From an uncultured bacterium (GTDB lineage: Bacteria > Patescibacteriota > Saccharimonadia > Saccharimonadales > Saccharimonadaceae), in NCBI GenBank assembly GCA_938030735.1, contig CALHIM010000011.1:248001-312000 (forward strand): a stretch of 64,000 nucleotides of DNA, written 5' to 3'. The notes under the pieces were generated by a model. The model worked only from the letters and a program-made list of their open reading frames with translations, ran no database searches and was not told the origin of the DNA. The number at the start of each line of letters is the position of its first letter. Within the stretch, counting starts at the first letter, position 1. The position numbers and the translations under genes were made by a program. This document shows positions 25,671 through 34,163 of this stretch, one piece after another.

Positions 25671-27053
25671 CTAGTCATCAATCGCAGGCTCAGACATTGA
25701 GCCATTTGCGAAGTCAGCCGAACTGCTTGGAGTTGTAACTCCGTTGCCTCCAGCTTCAACTGCTGGAGCAGATCGACCTACTAAGCCATCGTAATGACGG
25801 TTATCAGGAGTGGTCACAGACCCATCATTGGTCACTGTTGTGGTGCCATTGGAGTCTGTTATCTTGCCAGCGCCAGACCATTGAGACGGCTCACTAATAC
25901 GAGCGTCTTGTGCTGGTGCAGATGAGCTTGCTGGTGCAGATGGAGCTGTTGGTGCAGAGTAGCTTTCAGGCAATTTTGCCTGAGAGGTTTCTGAACCATT
26001 TGAAGATCCGTCATTTTGACCTCCACCAACTGGGGCTTTACCCTGATTAGCGGGGTCCTTACTAGGGTCTTTCTTCTCAACCTTGCTTTCGCTTGGCTTG
26101 TCAGGTTTTCCTGGTTTTGCAGGAGGAATCTCGATCTTTTCTCTCGGAATTCCAGGAATGTTGTTGCTCTGCATTACTGTGTTGCCACAGTAAATCAGAA
26201 CACAATAGATGTACTTCTCAGCTGAACCCTCAGGGTTCGAAACTTCAACGTACTCTTGACCTGAAAGATCAAGTGCATTTTTGCTGATAACTACATCACC
26301 TTTGTCATTGACGCCAGTAGTGTAGTAGTTTGAATTATCTTCCATTTTCTTGGAAGAAATTCGACTCCGGGAAAGAAATGCCTTCGTTTGATAGAAAACA
26401 TCCTTTCCCTTGCTATTGTAATAAACTTTTCCTTCCTTCTTTTCTAGCCAGTCTTTGACATCGGCTTTTACATCGACGATACCAAAGGTCATGGCTTTCT
26501 CTTTGAGAGCAGTTGCGTTATGACTCATATATTGAATCATCTCGTTGACTGCTCTTTCAGTGTCTGTTGAAAGAGTGTTTTCGTCTGACCCATTTGCAAA
26601 TACTTTGTGTTGCGTATTTGCAATTTGTCTGTTGTAAACTACATCATTACCGTCGACCTTATAGTCGATGACTTGGAAATCTTCCTTCGGAAGATCCATA
26701 TTTGAATTGGCTACGGAAGAAGTAGCGACCGTGTTATTGCTTGCACTGGCACTTTTTGGTGCCAAAAACGAAAAATATAACGCCGCTCCGCCAACTACAA
26801 GTATAAACAGCGCGACCCCTAGAGCTATTGCTGGCCACGTATTTGATTTTGTAGCTTCATTAGCAGCTTCACCATCATTTTTTTTCAACTTATCTAGAAT
26901 ATCTTCAAGATATTCTAGTTCTTCTTGATGAGTTTTAAAAGAGGAGGCTTTAGCTTGAACTCTGTCAAACCATTCCATCGACTCTTGACTATCTCCTATG
27001 AGACTTTTAATTTCTCCCAGCAGCTCTTTGATTTTATTGTTAGTAGTGTTCAT
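25671..27053 (-). CDS. Single-pass membrane protein with Pro/Ser/Gly-rich extracellular tail
   Basis: A 460-residue protein. Residues 1-75 are a cytoplasmic helical domain ('ELLGEIKSLIGDSQESMEWF' and 'EELEYLEDILDKLKK'). A membrane helix is at about 76-100 ('AIALGVALFILVVGGAALYF'), then an extracytoplasmic globular domain (about 120-290) with a short Cys pair ('YCVLIYCG'). The low-complexity tail (about 300-460) is rich in Pro, Ser, Gly and Ala. I do not recognise the family. Codon choice in the tail (CCA/GCA/TCA mixtures with few CGA) looks different from neighbours. It has a ~137-nt leader carrying a perfect palindrome just before its GGAAGGAAGG ribosome binding site. Confidence 0.75.
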   Translation of the reverse strand: MNTTNNKIKELLGEIKSLIGDSQESMEWFDRVQAKASSFKTHQEELEYLEDILDKLKKNDGEAANEATKSNTWPAIALGVALFILVVGGAALYFSFLAPKSASASNNTVATSSVANSNMDLPKEDFQVIDYKVDGNDVVYNRQIANTQHKVFANGSDENTLSTDTERAVNEMIQYMSHNATALKEKAMTFGIVDVKADVKDWLEKKEGKVYYNSKGKDVFYQTKAFLSRSRISSKKMEDNSNYYTTGVNDKGDVVISKNALDLSGQEYVEVSNPEGSAEKYIYCVLIYCGNTVMQSNNIPGIPREKIEIPPAKPGKPDKPSESKVEKKDPSKDPANQGKAPVGGGQNDGSSNGSETSQAKLPESYSAPTAPSAPASSSAPAQDARISEPSQWSGAGKITDSNGTTTVTNDGSVTTPDNRHYDGLVGRSAPAVEAGGNGVTTPSSSADFANGSMSEPAIDD

Positions 27054-27080
27054 TATTATCCACCTTCCTTCCTTTAGATT

Positions 27081-27104
27081 TTATTATTTTGGCCAAAATA
27101 ATAA
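27081..27104. promoter_or_regulatory. Perfect 24-bp palindrome in the leader of the membrane-protein gene
   Basis: TTATTATTTTGG followed directly by its complement, centred on GGCC. No U-tract follows on either strand, so it is less likely a terminator. It could be a dimeric repressor's operator, or an mRNA hairpin next to the ribosome binding site of the gene starting at 27053. Confidence 0.5.
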
Positions 27105-27196
27105 GGAACACTGAGGTACACGATTCATACCTCATAATAACCCGATTTTTAAGCTTCATTGACAGATCTGCTGATTATGATATGTCAACTGCTAGA

Positions 27197-27225
27197 ATTA
27201 TAGTACAAAAGTATAAAAAAGTCAA
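27197..27225 (-). promoter_or_regulatory. Promoter of the 25671-27053 gene
   Basis: On the minus strand: TTGACT (27225-27220), 17-nt spacer, TATAAT (27202-27197). It gives a leader of ~137 nt containing TGAGGTA/TACCTCA and TTGACA/TGTCAA hairpins. Confidence 0.6.
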
Positions 27226-27286
27226 TAAGCATATAATATATATTAAATAAACGCAAGCGCTTTAATTTTTTTTGAAAAATAAAGAA

Positions 27287-27310
27287 AAATCACCTTCGAA
27301 AAGGTGATTT
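27287..27310 (-). terminator. Terminator of the small membrane-protein gene
   Basis: A perfect 10-bp stem AAATCACCTT/AAGGTGATTT with a CGAA loop, overlapping the stop codon at 27309. It is followed on the minus strand by a T-rich stretch. Confidence 0.8.
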
Positions 27311-27740
27311 ATTGTACTGGTGGAAGCCTACGACTTTTTTTAGGCTTCTCCTTTGGTGCGTTCTTTTTTAGATCACTTGTATGATATTCCTCTATTAGAA
27401 TATCACAGATTCTTTTTAAAATCGATGGCTCTTCATCTTCTTCATCAGGGTTGGTCGTTAAGGAATATGTCAAAACGACCAAAATCACACCCGCAACCCA
27501 GAAATACCATTGGGGAAGTGTGTTGAATAAAATCCCAATGAAAATTAGAGTTTTGATGAAAAATCCAGAACTCCGCCAAAAATTGCATATTTTAAAATAC
27601 TTGTCTAGTTTAACTACTGCATAGAATGTTGCGAGAACAAGTACTCCATAGACAACTGCGAGATTGTCGAGAATTCCAAAAGTTACCGTATTTAGTAAAC
27701 GCAGGATGAATAAAATTAGGTTTGTAAAAAGGTTGATCAT
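27309..27740 (-). CDS. Small polytopic membrane protein with basic tail
   Basis: A 143-residue protein with four hydrophobic segments at about residues 3-20, 24-42, 56-72 and 75-92. An acidic 'TNPDEEDEEP' stretch follows, then a Lys/Pro-rich C-terminus. No family is recognised. AGAAAGTGAGGGG before the ATG gives a ribosome binding site. It is the third minus-strand membrane or surface gene in a row, with its own terminator, so it appears to be a separate transcript. Confidence 0.65.
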   Translation of the reverse strand: MINLFTNLILFILRLLNTVTFGILDNLAVVYGVLVLATFYAVVKLDKYFKICNFWRSSGFFIKTLIFIGILFNTLPQWYFWVAGVILVVLTYSLTTNPDEEDEEPSILKRICDILIEEYHTSDLKKNAPKEKPKKSRRLPPVQ

Positions 27741-27893
27741 TTTTTCAACCCCTCACTTTCTTCTGAATTTTCCAGTATGTGAAAGGTACTAGAATACTTA
27801 TATAATAACATAAAAAGCTTAAAAAGTCAATAAATAAAGCTTTCGAAAAAAGAAAAAAGCTCCAGAATTGAAGCTTTTTGATATAATTTCAAT

Positions 27894-27970
27894 TGGTGGG
27901 TGATTAGGGACTCGAACCCCAGACCCTCTCGGTGTAAACGAGATGCTCTAGCCAACTGAGCTAATCACCC
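27894..27970 (-). tRNA. tRNA-Val (anticodon UAC)
   Basis: Minus-strand cloverleaf with acceptor GGGTGAT/ATCACCC, anticodon stem TCTCG/CGAGA and loop TTTACAC giving UAC, T-loop TTCGAGT, discriminator A, and encoded CCA at 27894-27896. The flanking 27741-27893 holds only promoter-like AT-rich sequence. Confidence 0.95.
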
Positions 27971-28100
27971 GAACAATTACTATTTTAGCAGACTCTTTTT
28001 GTAAAGTCAACAACTTTTTTCATTTTTTTGAAAAAATATTAAAGTTATGTTAAGATTATGTAGATGAATATGTATAATCGAAAGGTAAAATAAAAAAAGA

Positions 28101-28550
28101 ATGGACACAAGAAGGCCTAACGGGATTGGTAAAAAATATGAAAAATATGCAAAAAATAAAAAACATGAGGGCGAAGACTATAATTTTTACGACAGAGCAA
28201 TGCTAGACAATTCGGTTATAGAAAAATTTGAACATTTTGTACTGGTTGAAAACTTGTTTCCGTATCAGATTTGGGATGGGTTCGAAGTTAAGAAACATTT
28301 ACTTCTAATTCCAAAGAAATTTACAGATACAATTAGTAATTTTTCACCAGCAGAAAAGGAAGAATATTTTGAAATTTTATCAAAATATGAAGCTCAGGGT
28401 TTTTCAATTTATGCTCGTGCAGCGCAAAACGTTCGAAAAACTGTTAAGCATCAGCACACGCATTTGATAATTCTGAATTATAATCGGCGAGTTCATTTGT
28501 TATTTAATGTTACAAATAAAATTCTTTGGTGGCGTAATTTCTCTAAATAG
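28101..28550 (+). CDS. HIT-family protein
   Basis: A 149-residue protein with a histidine-triad core. Beta strands such as 'HFVLVENLFPYQIWDG' and 'HLLLIPKKFTDTISNF' are followed by the catalytic triad 'KHQHTHLIIL' near residue 117, the HxHxH pattern of HIT nucleotide hydrolases/transferases. It probably acts on small nucleotidyl conjugates in the cytoplasm; the substrate is unknown. TATAAT lies upstream at about 28072 and a weak GAAAGG could serve as ribosome binding site. typA follows, with its own promoter. Confidence 0.8.
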   Translation: MDTRRPNGIGKKYEKYAKNKKHEGEDYNFYDRAMLDNSVIEKFEHFVLVENLFPYQIWDGFEVKKHLLLIPKKFTDTISNFSPAEKEEYFEILSKYEAQGFSIYARAAQNVRKTVKHQHTHLIILNYNRRVHLLFNVTNKILWWRNFSK

Positions 28551-28555
28551 TTTAG

Positions 28556-28584
28556 TTGATTTTTAGCGAAAAAAATGGTAGAAT
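28556..28584 (+). promoter_or_regulatory. Promoter of typA
   Basis: TTGATT (28556-28561), 17-nt spacer, TAGAAT (28579-28584), then a ~30-nt leader with GAGAG before ATG 28623. Confidence 0.6.
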
Positions 28585-28622
28585 ATTTAAAGTTTTATAA
28601 TAATTTTTAATAGAGAGAAAAT

Positions 28623-30449
28623 ATGAAATCAGAAAATATTCGAAATGTAGCGATTATTGCTCACGTTGACCACGGAAAAACAACTTTAGTGGACGGTCTT
28701 TTAAAACAGAGTAATACTTTTCGTGAAAATCAGGCTGAAATGAGCCAAACACTTTTGATGGATTCGGGCGATCAGGAATCGGAACGCGGAATTACGATTA
28801 CCGCAAAGCAGACATCAATTTATCATGGTGATTATAAAATTAATATTATTGATACTCCAGGGCATGCTGATTTTTCTGGTGAGGTTGAACGCACGCTAAA
28901 TATGGCAGATGGCGTGATTTTGGTGGTGGATGCTCAAGAAGGCCCAATGCCACAAACTAAATTCGTTCTTTCGAAAGCTCTTGAGCTTGGTTTGAAGCCG
29001 ATTGTGGTAGTGAATAAAATCGATAAACCAGCTCGTCGAATTACAGAAGTGAATGATGAAGTTTCGGACTTATTTTTGGAACTTGCTACGAATGATGATC
29101 AGTTGCTGTATCCAACTTATTATGCGATTGGTCGCGATGGTAAGGCTTGGCCTGAGGTTCCAGAGAATCCAGAAGCTGAAGCAAATTTCGAACCTATTTT
29201 TGAAGCAATTATTAACGAAATTCCTGCGCCAAAAGTTGAGCTTGAAGGTGATTTTCAGTTACTTGTAACATCTTTGACTTATGATAATTTCTTAGGAAAA
29301 TATGCGATTGGGCGAATTTCTCGCGGAAAAGTAAAATCTGGCGAGCAAATTGCGTTAATTAAGCGAGATGGAACGGTTAAAAAGGCTAAAATTGATAAAC
29401 TCTTTGCATACCGTGGTTTGAACCGTGAGGAAATTCAAGAAGCCTTTGCTGGAGATATCGTAGCTATCACAGGTGTTTCTGAAGCTGAAATTGGTGAAAC
29501 TTTGGCAGATGTAAATAATCCTGAGGCTTTGCCGACAATTGAGGTTGAAAAGCCAACTCTTTCGATGTATCTTGGCCCAAATACCAGCCCAATGAAAGGC
29601 CGTGAAGGTGAGTTTACGACTTCACGTCAAATTGGCGATCGACTAAAGAAAGAGCTCGAAACAAATGTTTCACTACAAGTTGAAGAAAGTGGAATTGGTT
29701 TTATTATTTCAGGTCGTGGTGAACTCCACCTTTCTGTTTTGATTGAAACTTTGCGCCGTGAGGGTTTTGAGTTTGAAGTTGGTCGCCCACAGGTAGTTAC
29801 AATCCAAGAAGATGGTGTTGAAAAAGAGCCAGTTGAAGAATTAATTATTGAAGTTGCACCTGAGTTTGTTGGTGCGGTGAGTCAAGAAATGGGAACCCGC
29901 CGAGCGGAAATGCGCGCACAAGAAAGCCTGCCAACAGGTGCTAATCGCTTAACTTATATTATTACAACGCGTGCTATGATTGGTCTTCGAAATCTAATGC
30001 TGACCGCTACGAAAGGCACGATCATTATGAATAGCTTGCCGTATGGTTATCAAGAGATGGGAGCTAAAATTCCTTCAAGTCGAAATGGTGTATTAATCGC
30101 TTTCGAAAAAGGAATATCAACACCTTATGCGCTTCAAAGCGCAGAGAACCGTGGAGAATTATTTATTGGTCCGGGAACTGAAGTCTATGCCGGAATGATT
30201 GTTGGTTTAAATAATCGCCAAGAAGATCTTGAAATTAACGTTGTGAAAGAAAAACATCTCACAAATATGCGTTCAAAATCTTCTGATGGCGCAGTTCAAC
30301 TAACACCATATACGGATTTAAGCCTTGAACAGTGTATTGATTTTATTGAAGATGATGAACTTCTTGAAGTTACGCCGCAAAATTTGCGTCTTCGAAAGCG
30401 CTATCTTGACTCAAATGAGCGCAAACGAATGGCAAAATCTACTAAGTAA
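28623..30449 (+). CDS. typA: Ribosome-associated GTPase TypA/BipA
   Basis: A 608-residue translational GTPase related to EF-G that acts in 50S assembly and stress adaptation. G1 'AHVDHGKTTL', G3 'DTPGHADF' and G4 'NKIDKP' are intact. They are followed by the beta-barrel domain II, the EF-G-like domains III and V ('GRGELHLSVLIETLRREGFE') and the TypA-specific C-terminal domain. Length matches the family. A strong terminator follows at 30481. Confidence 0.97.
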   Translation: MKSENIRNVAIIAHVDHGKTTLVDGLLKQSNTFRENQAEMSQTLLMDSGDQESERGITITAKQTSIYHGDYKINIIDTPGHADFSGEVERTLNMADGVILVVDAQEGPMPQTKFVLSKALELGLKPIVVVNKIDKPARRITEVNDEVSDLFLELATNDDQLLYPTYYAIGRDGKAWPEVPENPEAEANFEPIFEAIINEIPAPKVELEGDFQLLVTSLTYDNFLGKYAIGRISRGKVKSGEQIALIKRDGTVKKAKIDKLFAYRGLNREEIQEAFAGDIVAITGVSEAEIGETLADVNNPEALPTIEVEKPTLSMYLGPNTSPMKGREGEFTTSRQIGDRLKKELETNVSLQVEESGIGFIISGRGELHLSVLIETLRREGFEFEVGRPQVVTIQEDGVEKEPVEELIIEVAPEFVGAVSQEMGTRRAEMRAQESLPTGANRLTYIITTRAMIGLRNLMLTATKGTIIMNSLPYGYQEMGAKIPSSRNGVLIAFEKGISTPYALQSAENRGELFIGPGTEVYAGMIVGLNNRQEDLEINVVKEKHLTNMRSKSSDGAVQLTPYTDLSLEQCIDFIEDDELLEVTPQNLRLRKRYLDSNERKRMAKSTK

Positions 30450-30480
30450 CAACACTTGACAATTCACTAAAATATTTAAA

Positions 30481-30509
30481 ATCGCCCCAAGGACAGCGGG
30501 CGATTTTTT
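30481..30509 (+). terminator. Terminator after typA
   Basis: The stem ATCGCCC/GGGCGAT with a 10-nt loop is followed by TTTTTT. Confidence 0.85.
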
Positions 30510-30528
30510 AGATTTTTGAAAGTCTCAA

Positions 30529-30603
30529 TTATTTTTCGCGACTTGTTCGAACGTTTACTGAATAAGATTCTTCAGATTGGTTTACTCGAATAACTTTAAA
30601 CAA
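30529..30603 (-). CDS. Possible 24-residue small protein
   Basis: On the minus strand, TTG at 30603 (or ATT at 30606) opens a 24-codon frame ending in TAA at 30529. AAGGAAA lies about 7 nt upstream, and two TATAAT boxes lie further up, around 30640-30675. The peptide begins 'FKVIRVNQSEESYSVNVRTS'. It uses CGA/CGC arginines and TTCGAA like the real genes here, which is why I list it. No family is recognised; it could also be a gene remnant or an mRNA leader. Confidence 0.3.
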   Translation of the reverse strand: MFKVIRVNQSEESYSVNVRTSREK

Positions 30604-30710
30604 AATGTTTCCTTTCTATAATCATTTTTTATTTTGATACTTTTTATTTTTGGATGATTATAATATCATTATAGCACAAAATTATTTATATGTCAATAGT
30701 CTAAATTAGT

Positions 30711-30739
30711 TTGACAAAAAATAATATAGTATATATAAT
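30711..30739 (+). promoter_or_regulatory. Consensus promoter of the MFS-like gene, leaderless
   Basis: TTGACA (30711-30716), 17-nt spacer, TATAAT (30734-30739); ATG begins at 30747. Transcription should start at or next to the ATG. Confidence 0.75.
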
Positions 30740-30746
30740 ATTGCCT

Positions 30747-31964
30747 ATGGTTATAAAATTTTTAAGAAAAATTAGACAAAAGCGAAATTTTTGGTTTTTA
30801 GCTAAATTTGACGAAATGAGTATTTTATATATTGCAAAAATGTTTCGAAGTTTTGCGTTGAATCTTTCGGCTGGCTTTGTGTTGATGTATTTTTATAAGA
30901 TTGGATATGGTTGGAATGGAGTTTTATTATTCTTGATTTTATCGTACGTAGTAAAATTGATTAGTGTTTGGGTTGGTGGTGCTTATATCGCGAAGCACGG
31001 GCCAAAACACGGTATTCTACTTTCGAATATTCTAAATATACCTATGCTGATTATGGCGTCTTTAACTTCGAAATTTGGAGTATCTATGGCAATTGCAACA
31101 ATGATTATTCAGGGATTTGCTATTTCGATTTATAACGTTTCTATTTATGTTGGTATGTCTAAAGTGAAGAATAATAAGAAAGCTGGTGGGCAGTTGGGAG
31201 TTCTGTATAGTATTGATAAAATTGCAGCAGCATTATCTCCGATTATTGGTGGCTGGCTGGCGATTTTTATTGGAATGGAGTCAGCGCTTTATATCTCAGC
31301 AATTCTTTTTGTTATGTCGGCTATTCCTTTACTTTCAACTAGGGAAGTTATGAAAAACGATATTAAATTAAATTTCAAGACATTTCCAGTAAAAAAATAT
31401 CTTAATAAGATTTTTATTCCACAGACTTTAACTTCGGGCCCGTCATCTACTGTTCATTTTACATGGCGTATTTTCGTGCCAGTATTTATTTTTTCGCAAG
31501 TAAATTCTTATGGGGTGATTGCGTCTTTGGCTAGTCTATCGGCGATAGTTTCTATTATTGCGGCAATTGCTTTCGGAAAGATAGTTGATAAAAACCAAGG
31601 CGGAATAATGCTCAGAGGATCTATTTTTATTCGTGGTCTAATAAATCTTTGTCGTGGATTATTTATGATGAGCCCATTAGCGGTTGTTTTGACGAATATA
31701 GCAGATGAAGTGTCAGGGGTCGGTTATTCTTTATCGAATCAAAAAGGCGCATTTTTTGAAGCGGATGATTCAGGCCGGCGAATCGAATATTTTGTAATTT
31801 CGGAGTCATTCTTCTTTATAGGCTCAACTTTATATACTATTTTAGCATTCGTTCTGTTTTTGGCTTTCGGAGCAGAAACTGGCCTTCGAATATTTTTTGC
31901 TGTATCTGGAGTCGTTCTTATTCTATTAGGTAGGATAAAATACACAGTTTATGAAATAAAATAG
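30747..31964 (+). CDS. Major-facilitator-like membrane transporter
   Basis: A 405-residue protein with about twelve membrane segments arranged as two halves with a central hydrophilic loop ('STREVMKNDIKLNFKTFP', about residue 215). The overall layout, glycine-rich helices and loop 'GGAYIAKHGPKHGILLS' after helix 2-3 fit the major facilitator superfamily. The substrate is unknown. Start 30747 is chosen because the upstream in-frame TTG (30711) is the -35 box of a perfect promoter. It is isolated between terminators and its neighbours, pgk and typA, are unrelated. Confidence 0.75.
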   Translation: MVIKFLRKIRQKRNFWFLAKFDEMSILYIAKMFRSFALNLSAGFVLMYFYKIGYGWNGVLLFLILSYVVKLISVWVGGAYIAKHGPKHGILLSNILNIPMLIMASLTSKFGVSMAIATMIIQGFAISIYNVSIYVGMSKVKNNKKAGGQLGVLYSIDKIAAALSPIIGGWLAIFIGMESALYISAILFVMSAIPLLSTREVMKNDIKLNFKTFPVKKYLNKIFIPQTLTSGPSSTVHFTWRIFVPVFIFSQVNSYGVIASLASLSAIVSIIAAIAFGKIVDKNQGGIMLRGSIFIRGLINLCRGLFMMSPLAVVLTNIADEVSGVGYSLSNQKGAFFEADDSGRRIEYFVISESFFFIGSTLYTILAFVLFLAFGAETGLRIFFAVSGVVLILLGRIKYTVYEIK

Positions 31965-32027
31965 TTGATTAATCAATAAGCTTGTGCTAAAATTATATCA
32001 AATATTTTCAAAATAAAAAGGAACAAA

Positions 32028-33344
32028 ATGTTTAACAAAAAAACTATAAATGACATTGATGTGCAAGGGAAAATAATTTTACTTCGTGCAGATTATAATG
32101 TGCCTATTGAATACTCAGAAGATGGTTCAGCGAAGATTTTGAATAATTATCGAATTCGAGCGAGTTTACCAACAATAAAAAATCTGATTGAACGAGGTGT
32201 TAAAAAAATAATTATTATTTCGCATATGGGGCGACCAAAATCGGTTGAAGGAATTGCCGATTTAGATGAACTTGAACATTTACCTAATGGAACTCGAAAA
32301 TATTCTTTGCGACCAGTTTTTAATAATTTGCGTGAGCTTCTACAGGCTGAAGGCTTAAATTTTCCTATGAATTTTCACACTACTCCAATCTTTCCGCGAA
32401 CACGGTATTCGGTTTCAATGAAATATGCAAACGATGATTATAAGATTGAAATGTTAGAGAATTTGCGTTTTTCGAAGGCTGAAAAAAATAATTTACCAGA
32501 ATTTGCGGAAGCGTTAGCACAGGTTACTGGTGCGGATTTATTCGTGCAGGACGGTTTTGGCGTTATCCATCGTGAGCATACCTCAACTAGTGAAATTACC
32601 AAAAAAATGCCAAGCGTAGCTGGTTTATTGCTTGAAAAAGAATACTTGACAATCTTGCAAGCTTTTAAAAACCCTGAAAGACCATTCGTGGCGGTAATGG
32701 GTGGTGCGAAAATATCTGATAAATTGCCATTAATTGAGAAATTTATTGAGCGAGCTGATAAAATCATCGTAGCTGGAGCTATGGCTAATACTTTTTTAAA
32801 ATATTTAAATGTCAAAGTTGGAAAAAGCCGAATTGAAGATGGTCAAAATGAGATTATTGAACAGATTTTTAAACTTGCGGAGCGAAAAGTTGGGTTTAAT
32901 GGTTTGCGGAGTTTCATAATTTTGCCAGAAGATATTGCTGTGGCGAGTGAGTTTTCGAAAGACGCTGAGAGAATCAAAAAACCTGTTACGGCGGTTTTAG
33001 AAAACGAGATCATCCTTGATTTAGGAGAAAAATCGATTCAACGAATTGAAAATGAAATTTTAAATGCAAAAATGATAGTTTGGAATGGAACAATTGGTTA
33101 TGCTGAATTTGAGAATTTTGCAAAAGGCTCTTCTCGAACTTGTTCTGCAATTTCGAAAGCCACAAAAAATGGTGCAAAATCAATAGTTGGTGGTGGCGAC
33201 ACTTCAGCTTTTGTTTTGGATTGGTCGAGTCAAAATGCCGAAAATGCGGATTTTTCATTAATTTCAACCGGTGGTGGTGCAGCTCTTGAATTGATGAGCG
33301 GTGAAATTTTACCAGGATTTGAAGTTCTAGAAAATAAAGCATAA
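32028..33344 (+). CDS. pgk: Phosphoglycerate kinase
   Basis: A 438-residue glycolytic enzyme making ATP from 1,3-bisphosphoglycerate. The N-terminal domain has 'LLRADYNVPIEY' and 'KIIIISHMGRPKSVEG'. The C-terminal nucleotide domain has 'MGGAKISDKL', 'VWNGTIGYAEFENFAKGS' and the C-terminal 'GGGDTSAFV'. It is slightly longer than the usual ~400 residues because of inserts in the N-terminal domain. AAGGA precedes the ATG. tpiA follows after a short gap, so the two are a glycolytic pair. Confidence 0.96.
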   Translation: MFNKKTINDIDVQGKIILLRADYNVPIEYSEDGSAKILNNYRIRASLPTIKNLIERGVKKIIIISHMGRPKSVEGIADLDELEHLPNGTRKYSLRPVFNNLRELLQAEGLNFPMNFHTTPIFPRTRYSVSMKYANDDYKIEMLENLRFSKAEKNNLPEFAEALAQVTGADLFVQDGFGVIHREHTSTSEITKKMPSVAGLLLEKEYLTILQAFKNPERPFVAVMGGAKISDKLPLIEKFIERADKIIVAGAMANTFLKYLNVKVGKSRIEDGQNEIIEQIFKLAERKVGFNGLRSFIILPEDIAVASEFSKDAERIKKPVTAVLENEIILDLGEKSIQRIENEILNAKMIVWNGTIGYAEFENFAKGSSRTCSAISKATKNGAKSIVGGGDTSAFVLDWSSQNAENADFSLISTGGGAALELMSGEILPGFEVLENKA

Positions 33345-33385
33345 GAATTTACAAAAATAAAATAAAATGATAAAATAAAAGTATT

Positions 33386-34153
33386 ATGGATAAAAAACTT
33401 GTTATCGCCAACTGGAAAATGAACTTAAATATGCAGGAATCGAGTATTTTTTTGCATAAATTGAGTGATAAAATTCAAGCTCATCGTGGAATGGAAATTA
33501 TTCTCGCGCCATCAACTTTCACTCTGCAATCTTTAAGTTTGCAAGTTAATCATAGGCAATTTAAGTTAGCGGCACAGAATTTTTACTGGCGAGATCACGG
33601 AGCTTTTACTGGCGAAATAGCAATTTCACAGCTCCGCGGAATTGTTCAATATGCGTTAGTTGGCCATTCTGAAAGGCGGAATATTTTTCACGAAACAGAT
33701 AAAGATATTCGTGCGAAAGTGGCTGCAGCAATTCGAAATGATATTCGGCCAATTTTGTGCATTGGTGAAACATCTGATGCGCGAAACCATAATGAAACTG
33801 ATTTAGTTCTGAATGATCAGCTAATTGGCGGGCTTGCAAACGTATCGAGTGAAGATATTACGAAAGTGATTATTGCTTATGAACCAGTTTGGGCGATCGG
33901 AACTGGCGTGAATGCTAACCCTGATGATATTCGAAAAGCGGTAAAAGTTATTCGAAATCAAATAAAACAACTTTATGGTGCAAAAACTGCTGAAAATATT
34001 CAAGTAGTTTATGGTGGAAGTGTTCAGCCAGAATTTGCAAAAGACTATACAAATATTAAAGGAATAGATGGTTTGTTGATTGGCGGAGCAAGTTTGAACG
34101 TTGAAAAATTTGCTAAAATTGCAGAAAAAGTTTTTGAAACAATAAAAAAGTAA
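33386..34153 (+). CDS. tpiA: Triosephosphate isomerase
   Basis: A 255-residue (beta/alpha)8 barrel interconverting DHAP and glyceraldehyde-3-phosphate. Lys in 'ANWKMN', His in 'GHSERR' and catalytic Glu in 'YEPVWAIGTG' are all present, as is the phosphate loop 'IGGASLNVE'. Length is normal. TAAAAT (33371-33376) ends 9 nt before the ATG with no ribosome binding site, so an internal leaderless promoter is possible even though pgk ends just 41 nt upstream. Confidence 0.97.
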   Translation: MDKKLVIANWKMNLNMQESSIFLHKLSDKIQAHRGMEIILAPSTFTLQSLSLQVNHRQFKLAAQNFYWRDHGAFTGEIAISQLRGIVQYALVGHSERRNIFHETDKDIRAKVAAAIRNDIRPILCIGETSDARNHNETDLVLNDQLIGGLANVSSEDITKVIIAYEPVWAIGTGVNANPDDIRKAVKVIRNQIKQLYGAKTAENIQVVYGGSVQPEFAKDYTNIKGIDGLLIGGASLNVEKFAKIAEKVFETIKK

Positions 34154-34163
34154 AAGGAAAAAT

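Noticed and set aside
30711..30746. TTG start for the MFS-like transporter
   Set aside because: The TTG is the first triplet of a consensus -35 box (TTGACA) whose -10 box lies 17 nt downstream, so it cannot be in the message.
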